Positions 1 through 7,849 of a stretch of DNA of 64,000 nt are shown here, in pieces. Numbering within the stretch: position 1 is the first letter of the stretch; each line of letters begins with the position of its first letter. The notes below the pieces were generated by a model. The model had not been told where the DNA came from. It made no database searches and saw only the letters and a program-made list of their open reading frames with translations. The translations under genes were made by a program, and so were the position numbers. The DNA is taken from NCBI RefSeq assembly GCF_000307225.1, contig NZ_HE978619.1:63461-127460 (forward strand), in the 5' to 3' direction. The DNA comes from Anaerococcus vaginalis (lineage in GTDB: Bacteria; Bacillota; Clostridia; Tissierellales; Peptoniphilaceae).

Positions 1-1148
1 TCTTTTGTATCATCATCAGGTCCCCAATAATCAAAGGATACACAACTTAAATTTATTAAATATTCTAGCTCATAAGTTATACTAACAATCTCGTCTGTAA
101 ACTCTTCATAAGTATCTAATATCTCATTGAATTCACAATTATTTATATCTAATTCTTCAATACCCTCACTTCCAATAACATACGATTCTAGATAATAATA
201 GTTGTTATTATAAATACTGTCAACTATATCATTAGAAATATCTTGTTTTACTCTTTCTACATATGACACATCTTTTCTATTTAAATCTACATAAACATTA
301 AAATCATATCTATCATATACTTTTGAAGCGAAATTCTGAAACATTCCTGTTGTTAAAAATTCAATATTTACATTTGGATTTTTTTCTTTAAATTCACTTA
401 ATAATTTATCGTGAACTACTAAATTATCTTGACTATCCTTACTCCACCAGTCTTCTTTTATATCATTCGTAATAAAAATAATATCTTTTACTGATTTTTC
501 AACTGGTAAATCTAATATCTCTTTCCAAACAAATAAATCTCCAAATTTTTCAACTCCATCTTTATTAATGTCCTCATATCCAGGCGGAATTTTATATTTA
601 TACCTAAGTTCACCCTCTCTAATAATTTTTAATTGTTCACTAAACCTTATCCTATTACCTATCCTATTATTTTTTTCTAAATATGAAATAAGATTATCTA
701 TATCTTTAATTATTTCAGGAGAATCTGTTGTTATTTCATCATATTCAATACCAACACTATTTTTATAAGATTTGATTATTTGTTTTAATTCAACTAACTT
801 GTTATTTAAATCATTCTCCAAATTTTTTCTTCCAAAATAATTATATTTAGATGATTTAATCAAGACACTCTCTAAATTTTTTTGACTCCTTTCAATTACT
901 CTTAGTAAATCTTTTTCAAAATTTTGATACTTTTTTTTCAATTGTCCGAATACGCTATATTTATTTTTATTAAATTCTTTATACACTTGATTCGGAATCC
1001 ATATTAAATCCTTACACTCCTTGAAAATTTCTAATATGTTTTTGCTACTGTATAATGAATATCGAGCTAAGTCAAGTATTACATTTGTATCTAATACTAT
1101 TATAGAGGTTTTTCTATTTATTATTTTTTTAAATTTTTCATAATTCAA
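1..1148 (-). CDS. PIN-like domain protein (PIN_8 type), 3' end outside window
   Basis: The minus-strand frame is open from about 1148 to the window edge, so the C-terminus is missing. Near the N-terminus it reads IIVLDTNVILDLARYS, the first acidic motif of a PIN nuclease fold, followed by WIPNQVYKEF. Around residues 215-265 it has KIPPGYED, GDLFVWKEIL and IIFITNDIKEDWW, the pattern typical of the long PIN-like (PIN_8) family with conserved acidic residues expected at a metal-dependent RNase site. The start is probably TTG at 1148, which directly follows an in-frame stop; AAGG lies about 12 bases upstream. It sits 17 bases downstream of the ClbS-like gene and is probably co-transcribed with it. 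The position right after virD4 suggests ICE cargo, possibly defensive; its target is unknown. Confidence 0.8.
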   Translation of the reverse strand, partial: MNYEKFKKIINRKTSIIVLDTNVILDLARYSLYSSKNILEIFKECKDLIWIPNQVYKEFNKNKYSVFGQLKKKYQNFEKDLLRVIERSQKNLESVLIKSSKYNYFGRKNLENDLNNKLVELKQIIKSYKNSVGIEYDEITTDSPEIIKDIDNLISYLEKNNRIGNRIRFSEQLKIIREGELRYKYKIPPGYEDINKDGVEKFGDLFVWKEILDLPVEKSVKDIIFITNDIKEDWWSKDSQDNLVVHDKLLSEFKEKNPNVNIEFLTTGMFQNFASKVYDRYDFNVYVDLNRKDVSYVERVKQDISNDIVDSIYNNNYYYLESYVIGSEGIEELDINNCEFNEILDTYEEFTDEIVSITYELEYLINLSCVSFDYWGPDDDTK

Positions 1149-1165
1149 TTAAAGCACCAACCTTA

Positions 1166-1702
1166 TTATTTAATTACATTCACAAAATTATTAAGTTTTT
1201 TCCATTTTCTAATCTTAGTCCTAAATGTTCCAAATGGTGCTACTGTATTTACATGGATAAATTTATATACTTCCCAAGTTGCAGTTTTTGTTGCTTCATC
1301 TGCCCATTTTCTCATATGTGGTTTAAATAATTCTTCCTCTGTAAGATTATCTATCAAAGAGTAAATATCTTCTATATTCTGTGATAGTTGTTCTTTTAAT
1401 TCCTTTAACGATTTATGAGCATAGGTATCTGTAAACCATTGATACAATTCTCCAAGTTGATTCCACTTAAATTTGTCAGATGGCGTTTTAACCTCAATTC
1501 CCTTTTTTTCATCTTCTTCCCATTTCAAAACTAAAGTTGTCCAACCTACTTGATAGGCAAGATTTTCAGCTGGTGTCCTATCAACTTGATCTACTCTTTT
1601 ATCTTTTAATTCTTCTGGGATATTATCAAACTCTGAAATATATTTTCCAAAAGTTTTCTTTATCTCATTTTTTAATTCTTCCTTACTTTCATAAGACCTC
1701 AT
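1166..1702 (-). CDS. ClbS/DfsB-family (DUF1706) four-helix protein
   Basis: The 178-residue product has the ClbS/DfsB pattern: an N-terminal helix with EELKNEIKKTF, then PAENLAYQVGW, a long middle helix, and a C-terminal segment with HVNTVAPFGTFRTKIRKWKK. ClbS is a colibactin-resistance protein and DfsB-like members belong to the DinB-like helical bundle superfamily; what this member acts on is not known. An extended -10 (TGGTATAAT, about 1727-1735 on the minus strand) and a GGAGG ribosome site precede the ATG, so it appears to have its own promoter just downstream of virD4. The PIN-like gene follows at once. I am sure of the family and unsure of the role. Confidence 0.85.
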   Translation of the reverse strand: MRSYESKEELKNEIKKTFGKYISEFDNIPEELKDKRVDQVDRTPAENLAYQVGWTTLVLKWEEDEKKGIEVKTPSDKFKWNQLGELYQWFTDTYAHKSLKELKEQLSQNIEDIYSLIDNLTEEELFKPHMRKWADEATKTATWEVYKFIHVNTVAPFGTFRTKIRKWKKLNNFVNVIK

Positions 1703-1758
1703 ATGCCTACCTCCATGGTTTATATAGATATTATACCAAAAATATTTTTATCCTAGGC

Positions 1759-2563
1759 TTAATTCATAATCTTGTAATCAAACTGTTCCTGTTTATTTTT
1801 ATTTTATCTCTATTTGTTAAATACTCTTCCACATCAAACAAGTTTTTCTTATCATAATCTTCCAACAACTTGTAATTCTTATGCTTTGTAATATCGAATT
1901 TATCAGATAGAAAAGGTCTTACTCCTCTTAACTGATAAATACACTTACCGCCATCCATTACAGTTATTTCATCTTGACTCATAAGTTCCTTGCCAGTTTT
2001 TTGGTAATTTAGACCAAAAGATTTTTGATTGGATCTTGTTTCTGATGTGTTATATAGGTCTATGGTTTCTTTTCCTAAGGTTTCAGATAATTCTTTTACT
2101 GTTGTTTTTTCTTTTCCTCCTAAAAAGAGTGTAGAGTCGCAGTTACCAACTATTGTATCTGCATGGTCTTTATAGATTGCTTTTAATTGAGATTGTGCTT
2201 GCAGTATTATGCTTGCCGATATTTCTCTTGAACGAATTGTTGCAATCAATTTTTCAAATTTAGGAATTAATCCTATATTTGCAAACTCATCAAGTAGACA
2301 CCTAACATGAACTGGAAGTCTTCCACCATACACATCATCTGCCTTATCACATAGAAGATTAAATAGTTGAGAATACATTATTGAAACTACAAAGTTAAAG
2401 GTATCATCTGTATCTGATATTATTACGAATAAAGCAGTTTTTCTATCTCCAATTTTATCAAGCTCTAATTCATCTTCGCTCATTAGTTCTCTAAGCTCTC
2501 TTATATCAAAAGGTGCAAGTCTTGCTCCACAAGATATTAGAATTGACTTGGCAGTTTTTCCTG
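1759..2563 (-). pseudogene. virD4: virD4 C-terminal fragment (third piece of interrupted coupling protein)
   Basis: This piece starts at the IME1 junction with GKTAKSILISCGARLAPFDI and continues through CLLDEFANIG, the Walker B region of VirD4/TraG coupling ATPases, to SDKFDITKHKNYK. The natural start of the gene lies about 18 kb away at 20374. The frame ends in INRNSLITRL*, but adding one A in the AT run near 1795 gives a more family-like tail (KQEQFDYKIMN*, stop at 1759), so I place the end there. Alone the piece lacks Walker A and the membrane segments and cannot act. Precise loss of both IMEs would rebuild a protein of about 600 residues, the normal VirD4 length. Confidence 0.85.
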
Positions 2564-2577
2564 TAACAACTTGTCAA
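2559..2577 (-). promoter_or_regulatory. IME1 left end with outward -35 box (half promoter)
   Basis: On the minus strand TTGACA (2572-2577) lies 8 bases before the CAGGA core. Inside virD4 no -10 follows at the right distance. In a circular IME1 the right end would place TAGAAT 17 bases downstream, forming a promoter for the recombinase, as is known for the circular form of Tn4451. The box is seen; the function is inferred. Confidence 0.65.
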
Positions 2578-2584
2578 GGACTTT

Positions 2585-2770
2585 CTAATCATTTTTATGA
2601 GGTTTTTTATCTTTTTCTCGCTCCATTTCTCTAAGCATTATCCTTTTCAATTTATCTTGCATAGTTTCAGTCGCATTTTCATTAAAATGGACAATAACCT
2701 CATAAGTTACTTTTCCAATCTTTTTTATAGTCTTTGTTCCTGTATTATGTTCATTTTTATTTTCGTGCAT
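2585..2770 (-). CDS. tnpW: TnpW-family small transposon protein
   Basis: A 61-residue charged protein with the pattern of Tn4451-type TnpW: KTIKKIGKVTYEVIVHFNENATETMQDKLKRIM. An upstream in-frame ATG at 2800 is possible, but the ATG at 2770 has GGAGGG at the right distance, so I prefer it. It lies at the left end of IME1, just inside the junction, whereas the paralogue in IME2 lies next to its recombinase. The function of TnpW is not established; a role in element regulation or DNA binding is a guess. Confidence 0.75.
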   Translation of the reverse strand: MHENKNEHNTGTKTIKKIGKVTYEVIVHFNENATETMQDKLKRIMLREMEREKDKKPHKND

Positions 2771-2798
2771 ATTAGTTTCCCTCCTGTTAGTTGCAATC

Positions 2799-2832
2799 AA
2801 AAAAAAGACGATAGAGTTTTATTTCTACCGCC
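2799..2832 (-). terminator. Rho-independent terminator after ORF6N gene
   Basis: On the minus strand GGCGGTAGA pairs with TCTATCGTC (two G-U pairs) and is followed by eight T. It lies between the ORF6N gene and tnpW. Confidence 0.7.
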
Positions 2833-2882
2833 TTTCACAAGTCTTATAGCTATTCATTTAATAACGCTTTAGCATTTACATA

Positions 2883-3890
2883 TTAAATTTTCAAATCCTT
2901 ATTACTCAGCATTCCGCCAAACATCGTATGATACATATCCTTGGAAGATTCCTCTATTTTTGTAATACTTGATATTTTATTTCCTGCGTCCTTTGATGAC
3001 GCTCCGCAAAGATAAAAGGCTTCACTGTCTGTTCCGTAGTCAATGGCAATATATCTATCGTGATACTTTTTACCTGCAATTTTCATCTTCAGATTGATAT
3101 TAGGGTAATCTTTTCTAAAATCGTTTAGGATATTTTTTGTCAGCATATCCTTGTTTTTCACATTGTCGCTAAAGACTATAATTTCAACATTGTCTTTTGC
3201 AGCCCTTAATAATTCTAAGGTTTTCAAGCCTATATAGTTGTCTATCACATAAATACTTTTCTTTGCAGACTTATATATTTTTGTATAGGCAACATCTGCT
3301 TCAATCTTATCTCCGTTCATTAAAAGGAAATGCTTGTATGTGTCCGGATCTATAAAATTATCCATAACCTTTTTCAAATCTTCTTTTGTAGCCATTTGCG
3401 ACTTTATTTCAGCTATATCCTTTGTGTTTTGATTTGTCTGTACTGCTATTTGTACCAATTCTTTTGAGCTAATAAAATCTTGATTTTCGATTATAAAGTC
3501 TTTCATCTGCTTAAATGTTCTAACTAAGGCTCTGCTTTGCTTAACAGCAAGTTCACCCCTTAGTACAGTCATAAGCATATAGATTCCTTGTTCTGTAAAG
3601 GCATAAGGATTGTATTTAATATTACTTCCTCTACCAGTCCCTCTGTTCAAGGTGAAATTTTTGCACCTTGAAAGTTCTACCATTTCTTCGTCCGTTAATT
3701 GGAACATGAAGTCTTCACCTTCAAATTTTTCTGCGTTGTTTTTCACCTGTCTATTAAAGTTTTTTGTTTCATAACCATATATTTCAGCTAAATCTGCATC
3801 AAGCATTACTTTTTGCCCACGAATAAGATATATTTTTTCTTGTATAGTTTTATCATCTACAATAACTATCTCTTTATTTTCTTCTGCCAT
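2883..3890 (-). CDS. ORF6N-domain protein with PLD-like C-terminal domain
   Basis: Residues about 10-110 form an ORF6N DNA-binding domain (IYLIRGQKVMLDADLAEIYG, FMFQLTDEEM, YAFTEQGIYMLMTVL), known from phage and mobile-element regulators. Residues about 190-330 look like a phospholipase D-like fold: KYHDRYIAIDYG followed by FYLCGASSKDAGNK, a variant of the HxK motif lacking the normal lysine. The ATG at 3890 is chosen because GGAGGTG precedes it. The gene follows the DUF1413-like gene by about 20 bases, so the two are probably one operon. It could be a regulator with a sensor domain or a nuclease; the missing HxK lysine argues against classical PLD catalysis. Confidence 0.75.
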   Translation of the reverse strand: MAEENKEIVIVDDKTIQEKIYLIRGQKVMLDADLAEIYGYETKNFNRQVKNNAEKFEGEDFMFQLTDEEMVELSRCKNFTLNRGTGRGSNIKYNPYAFTEQGIYMLMTVLRGELAVKQSRALVRTFKQMKDFIIENQDFISSKELVQIAVQTNQNTKDIAEIKSQMATKEDLKKVMDNFIDPDTYKHFLLMNGDKIEADVAYTKIYKSAKKSIYVIDNYIGLKTLELLRAAKDNVEIIVFSDNVKNKDMLTKNILNDFRKDYPNINLKMKIAGKKYHDRYIAIDYGTDSEAFYLCGASSKDAGNKISSITKIEESSKDMYHTMFGGMLSNKDLKI

Positions 3891-3911
3891 GAAATGCACC
3901 TCCAACATTAT

Positions 3912-4235
3912 CTAAATTCTTTTATATTTTTCTACTCCGCCTTCAGCTTTTCCGATGTGTTCCACATTTTTTACAAGTCTCTTATTTACATTTTCATAAA
4001 ACCATCTGCCAATCAATGCCGGCGGTGTTGCGATTAACTCTCTCAAAACAAATTCTTTGCCTTTCGGTAAAGAGCTAATTTTGTTTAATAAGGTAGTATA
4101 TAGGTCAGCATAGCTTGTATTTTCTTGTAAACTGCTACACTTACAATATTCAGTAACGCTTGGGAAACCTCCCTCTATTGCTTTTTTAGTTAAAATTTCA
4201 AGTTCTTCATCGGTTACAGTAAATTGAATTCGCAT
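3912..4235 (-). CDS. DUF1413-like small protein
   Basis: This 107-residue protein begins MRIQFTVTDEELEILTKKA, which looks like a ribbon-helix-helix-type opening, and continues with a segment (ISSLPKGKEFVLRELI ... LIGRWFYENV) resembling DUF1413. Proteins of this kind occur in mobilizable elements beside relaxase and replication genes. The function is unknown; small DNA-binding accessory protein is a reasonable guess. It shares a probable transcript with the ORF6N gene. An AT-rich region with possible promoter elements lies upstream at about 4240-4330. Confidence 0.6.
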   Translation of the reverse strand: MRIQFTVTDEELEILTKKAIEGGFPSVTEYCKCSSLQENTSYADLYTTLLNKISSLPKGKEFVLRELIATPPALIGRWFYENVNKRLVKNVEHIGKAEGGVEKYKRI

Positions 4236-4407
4236 TTATATACCCTCTCCTTATAACTGAGTTTATTACCATATCACTATCATTTTATCATAAATACGAT
4301 ATTTTTCCATACTGCAATTTTAAGCCCTATTTTACACTTAGCTATAGTCTGATACCTATTTTATCATTAACGCTCTAAAAACACCTTTCCACCGTCTTAT
4401 ACGAGGT

Positions 4408-5160
4408 CTACAAGTGTTCCCCCTTGTCATAATCTTCAAAGGTATATACTTTTGATTTATGGCTTTCTTTTAATTTACCTTTATCTTGCTCATACCAATG
4501 AACTAAGGTCGCATAATGATCTTTATAGTTTCTTCCCGTGCTTTGCATATAGGTTGACAGCTTCTCTATCATTTCTTCCCTATGACCTTGCATTTTATCC
4601 TTTAACTTCCCATATTCTTCATCGGTTAAGGAAACATTTTTATATTCTCCATAAAGGTTGGGGGATATTTTTTCTATCTCCCCCTCTTTTTCTAACTCTA
4701 TATCTATCTCTTTATCTATCTCTATATCTCCGTTGCAGTTTTGTTGCAAAAGGTTGCAAGGTGTTGCACCAGTGTTGCATTGCAACGCTTTTTGTCCTCT
4801 CGATTTTCTTGAACGCCTTGTAGAAGCTGTTTCTGAACCTATAAGACTTGGAATTTCTGTTAAAAAATACTCGTCATTTTCTGTAATTATCTCCATCAAT
4901 CCTTGTGCTACAAGATAATTTACTATAACCATTACATCATCTTCCGTTTCATCAATCGTTAAGGCAAGCTCTTTGATAAAGTCTGTTTCTACTCCATCAT
5001 AATACAGCTTCCCACTATCTTTTAAACTAAGTAAAAGCAATTTAAGATAAATGATTGTATAGGTATCTCCTCCTGATATTTTTCTTAGCCTTTTGATTCT
5101 CTTATCTGTAAAAAAATCTTCTTTCAATTTTAACCAATAGTATCTTCTGTTGTCTGCCAT
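4408..5160 (-). CDS. Phage-type replisome organizer / replication initiator
   Basis: The N-terminal 110 residues (RRYYWLKLKEDFFTDKRIKR, GDTYTIIYLKLLLLSL, IVNYLVAQGLMEI) match the phage replisome organiser N-terminal winged-helix domain. The C-terminal 75 residues (YGEYKNVSLTDEEYGKLKDK ... TYMQSTGRNYKDHYATLVHW) form the helical domain also present at the end of the ICE1 RepA protein (22400-23173). Between them is a linker rich in Cys, Asn, Glu and Ile. The DNA coding for the linker holds five phased GTTGCA repeats (4732-4786), as in initiator genes that contain their own origin. The gene ends the relaxase operon (2-base gap to mobA). It suggests that IME1 can replicate when excised. Confidence 0.8.
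   Translation of the reverse strand: MADNRRYYWLKLKEDFFTDKRIKRLRKISGGDTYTIIYLKLLLLSLKDSGKLYYDGVETDFIKELALTIDETEDDVMVIVNYLVAQGLMEIITENDEYFLTEIPSLIGSETASTRRSRKSRGQKALQCNTGATPCNLLQQNCNGDIEIDKEIDIELEKEGEIEKISPNLYGEYKNVSLTDEEYGKLKDKMQGHREEMIEKLSTYMQSTGRNYKDHYATLVHWYEQDKGKLKESHKSKVYTFEDYDKGEHL
4732..4786. repeat. Iteron-like array of GTTGCA inside the replisome-organizer gene
   Basis: GTTGCA occurs at 4732, 4743, 4753, 4763 and 4774 (steps of 11, 10, 10 and 11 bases), with an inverted TGCAAC at 4781-4786. The helical-turn spacing and the place between two protein domains resemble initiator-binding iterons of an internal origin. An AT-rich, low-complexity stretch lies beside it (4685-4730). Confidence 0.65.
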
Positions 5161-5162
5161 TT

Positions 5163-6815
5163 TTATCTTTCCTCCCCTTTATTTTTATAATTTTCTTTAG
5201 CCTTTTCTTTTGCTTTTTGTTTGTACTGACCCTTTCTTTCCTCTTGCTCTTGAAATTTTTTCAGTTGTGCAATTACACTTGGTTTATCTCCCCTCTTAAT
5301 TGCCTTGTCTATCTCTATAGATAAATCTATTCCATACTCATCATTGACAATCTTTACTGCATATTTGATATGATCTATCTGCTTAAATTCGTCTTGAACT
5401 TTAGCTTTATCTTCAGTTAAGTCTTGTATCTCTTTTTCAAGGCTTGATATTTCTTTCTGCCAATCACTCGACTTTATAGCTGATGTTCCAGTAAATTTTT
5501 CTATAGTCTTTCTTGCTTTTTTGTAGTTTTCAATTTCATCTTTATGTGAATTGTAAAATTTATCTTTAAGAAAAGTTTTATCTTTATATTCCTGATATAC
5601 CGCCTTATTTTCTTTGATGATGTCTGCACAAATAAAGCAACGATTTAACTCCTTTATTCTTTGGGTTTTGCTTTGAATATCTTCACTTATCTTTTTACTT
5701 TGCTTTGCCAGTTCAAAAACTTTTTCTTGTAGGTCTGCTATGGTTTGAAGATGATTATCTTTTAGATAGTAGATTGCTTTTACAAATCTCTTTAGGTCTG
5801 CATTTCCCTTTTTTATCTGTCCATAGTAGGATAGATTTTTTGTTTTTTCTCCCTGTATTTCGTTGTAGATAGAAATATATTCATAGAGGTTAAAGAGTTC
5901 TGCTTTGTTCTCCAGTTCATCTTTCTTGGTCTGTTTATACTCATCGTATTTTGCTTGCAGATTTCCAAGTAAAGAGTCTATCCAAGAAGTGATTTCTTTT
6001 ATCTTGTTCTTGATAGCTTTTACTAAAGAGTTATGTTTTTTTATTTCTCTGTTGATGTTTCCTTTGTCGGTTTCGATTCCTTTTTTCTCTAAGGCACTGG
6101 CACTTGCTCCCATGTGAATGGTTGGGATTTCTTCTATTCCTTGTCTTTTGTAGGAACGATGATCCACTCTCTTTTCTTGATGATTTTTTTCTAAATACTG
6201 ATTACAAAGTCTTGCAAAATTCTTTCTCCATTTCTCTGCGTTGCCTTTATCGTTCCAGTCTGTCAGCTCTACTTTTCTTGTTTTGTAGTTTCCGCTTTTT
6301 AGTTTTATCTTTTCTCCGTTTTCATCAAGAACATATTCTTTTTTGCTTTTTGCCTGCCACTCTCCTTTTTCATTGATTGGTCTAAGGGTAGTCATAATAT
6401 GAGCATGGATATTGTTATTTTCTTCATCACTTTCATCATGGATTGCAAGGTCTGCTATCATTCCTTTTGATACAAAATTTTCTTGTATGAAGTCGATAAT
6501 GAGTTTCTTATTTTCTTCAAAGGATAATTCTTTTGGTAGGGCTATGATAAAGTTTCTTGCAAGCTGGGCATTGCTTGCTTTTTCATTTAACTCTACTGAG
6601 TTCCACAAAAAACTTCTGTCTTGAAATTCTTTTGGTACATGGTTAGGTAATAATATTTCTGAATGTAAAAGTCCTTTTTTATTATGATAGTCATGAACTT
6701 CTCCATCCCATTCATTTTTGATTTTCTCACAAGAGATATATGCTGCACTTGCAACTGCCGATTTACTTTTTCCTCTGCTTATCATGGAAATATTAAAGTG
6801 AAATGTTTCTGCCAC
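5163..6815 (-). CDS. mobA: MobA/MobL-family relaxase (MOBQ) of IME1
   Basis: The relaxase nicks oriT and leads the strand into a recipient. The N-terminus has ISRGKSKSAVASAAYISC with the likely catalytic Tyr26, and NIHAHIMTTLRP provides the HxH metal motif. The usual YRSGEKI is YISCEKI here, a divergence worth noting next to an active-looking domain. Residues about 250-550 are long charged coiled coil. The start is GTG at 6815 with AAGGAG seven bases upstream. The 550-residue length is normal. It lies between the oriT region and the replication gene and depends on conjugation machinery supplied by another element. Confidence 0.9.
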   Translation of the reverse strand: MAETFHFNISMISRGKSKSAVASAAYISCEKIKNEWDGEVHDYHNKKGLLHSEILLPNHVPKEFQDRSFLWNSVELNEKASNAQLARNFIIALPKELSFEENKKLIIDFIQENFVSKGMIADLAIHDESDEENNNIHAHIMTTLRPINEKGEWQAKSKKEYVLDENGEKIKLKSGNYKTRKVELTDWNDKGNAEKWRKNFARLCNQYLEKNHQEKRVDHRSYKRQGIEEIPTIHMGASASALEKKGIETDKGNINREIKKHNSLVKAIKNKIKEITSWIDSLLGNLQAKYDEYKQTKKDELENKAELFNLYEYISIYNEIQGEKTKNLSYYGQIKKGNADLKRFVKAIYYLKDNHLQTIADLQEKVFELAKQSKKISEDIQSKTQRIKELNRCFICADIIKENKAVYQEYKDKTFLKDKFYNSHKDEIENYKKARKTIEKFTGTSAIKSSDWQKEISSLEKEIQDLTEDKAKVQDEFKQIDHIKYAVKIVNDEYGIDLSIEIDKAIKRGDKPSVIAQLKKFQEQEERKGQYKQKAKEKAKENYKNKGEER

Positions 6816-6949
6816 TTTTAAGCTCCTTTCATTTTTTTGTTTGTTTTCAGGTAAAGGAAAAAGCAGACAGGCTATTTTTTGTATCTTTTCCTATCTGCTT
6901 TATCCGTATGTTTTTATTAAGTTTTGGATTTTCAAAGACTTGTTAAAAT

Positions 6950-6987
6950 CCCTTAGTTTTTCTAAGGGCGCAATTATACACCCTAAA
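6950..6987 (-). other. Putative oriT / nic region of IME1
   Basis: The gap between mobA and the DUF3847 gene (6816-7052) holds, on the minus strand, TTAGGGTGTATAAT, then TGCGCCCTT, then a hairpin CCCTTAG-AAAAA-CTAAGGG. TGCGCCCT is the core of the nick region in IncQ/MOBQ origins. Almost the same block lies beside the IME2 relaxase at 16940-16973. Other hairpin-forming stretches fill the rest of the gap. Confidence 0.65.
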
Positions 6988-7052
6988 GAGTGCTTTGCGT
7001 TCTGCGAAGCTTTTTGCCCTTGCAGGGAGCTTCTGAAAAAACTAAAGTTTTT

Positions 7053-7391
7053 TTATGCTGTTCCCTCAATATCTGTTTCATCTTCCATATCTTTTCCATT
7101 TATCATTTCTTCATAGGCTTGTCTGTATTCTTCTGTGTGAGTAGAGATGTTTAACAGCTTTTCTATATCCTCATTGGTAAACATAAGAGGATTTTTAATT
7201 ACCTTTTCTACTATCAAGCCTCTTTGAATAAGCCTATGATTTCTTCTTGTTCTCTCTTTTTTATTTGCTAACTTGACTAACATTTTTTCTCTATTCTTTA
7301 GTTGTCGTAACTGAATTTCATAGCTTTCTTTTTCTTCCTCAAGCTCTGCAATTTCTATTTGTACTTCTTGTAATGTTTTTTCTTTTTTCAT
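7053..7391 (-). CDS. DUF3847-family protein
   Basis: This 112-residue protein has an N-terminal coiled coil (EVQIEIAELEEEKESYEIQL) and a basic centre (KKERTRRNHRLIQRGLIVEKVI), the pattern of DUF3847 proteins that almost always neighbour MobA/MobL relaxases. A relaxosome accessory role is likely by context and by its place beside oriT, but it has not been shown. A homologue is at the same place in IME2 (16975-17295). Confidence 0.8.
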   Translation of the reverse strand: MKKEKTLQEVQIEIAELEEEKESYEIQLRQLKNREKMLVKLANKKERTRRNHRLIQRGLIVEKVIKNPLMFTNEDIEKLLNISTHTEEYRQAYEEMINGKDMEDETDIEGTA

Positions 7392-7420
7392 TTTCTATTT
7401 TCCTCTATTTCTAATTTTGA

Positions 7421-7460
7421 GCAAAGAAAAAACAGTAAACCTTTTTGATCTACTGCTTTT
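7421..7460 (-). terminator. Shared hairpin/terminator, copy 1
   Basis: The block AGCAAAGAAAA..CAGTAAACC..TACTG forms a hairpin with a T-rich tail on the minus strand, after the membrane-protein gene. Related copies are at 17323-17361 and 14112-14153, all in IMEs. The stem here is shorter (about 5-7 pairs) than in the other copies. Confidence 0.55.
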
Positions 7461-7506
7461 CTCGTTAGCCATTATTTAATTATTAGTTAAACAAACTGAT
7501 AGTTAA

Positions 7507-7782
7507 CTACCAATTAAAATGAGTAATAGCACCTAACACCATTATTAATATCCCGGTCATTCTAATCCAAATTTTTAAATTAGAATATCCTTTATAGTTT
7601 TCAGGTTCTACTGGATTTAAAACAAAAAACAATCCAAAAAGACATGCTCCAATATTAGAAAACCATTTAACATCTGTAACACTGCTTATAATAAACCCTA
7701 AAAACATACAAATAATTCCAATTGTTATTTGCCTATTAAAAGTTAAATTTTTCAAAAATCTCATCCTCTCATAAATTTTCAT
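7507..7782 (-). CDS. Small membrane protein of unknown function
   Basis: The 91-residue protein has three hydrophobic segments (ITIGIICMFLGFIISS, NIGACLFGLFFVL, MTGILIMVLGAI) and a basic N-terminus. No family was recognised. It follows the ABC permease by about 70 bases and precedes the shared terminator, so it may be the last gene of the SdpR-controlled cargo operon. Confidence 0.6.
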   Translation of the reverse strand: MKIYERMRFLKNLTFNRQITIGIICMFLGFIISSVTDVKWFSNIGACLFGLFFVLNPVEPENYKGYSNLKIWIRMTGILIMVLGAITHFNW

Positions 7783-7849
7783 TCATTTATCTCTATATTT
7801 AATTTTATTTTTACTTCATAGGTATTTTCTTTACATCAATTGCAAAACT

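Noticed and set aside
1759-1800. virD4 truncated at its 3' end by ICE decay
   Set aside because: Adding one A restores a plausible C-terminus (KQEQFDYKIMN), so the gene probably ended normally.
4671-4730. Tetranucleotide-like TATC/TCTA run as a possible microsatellite or CRISPR
   Set aside because: It codes an Asp/Glu/Ile/Lys linker in frame and has no spacer structure. It is low-complexity coding DNA, used only as AT-rich context for the iterons.
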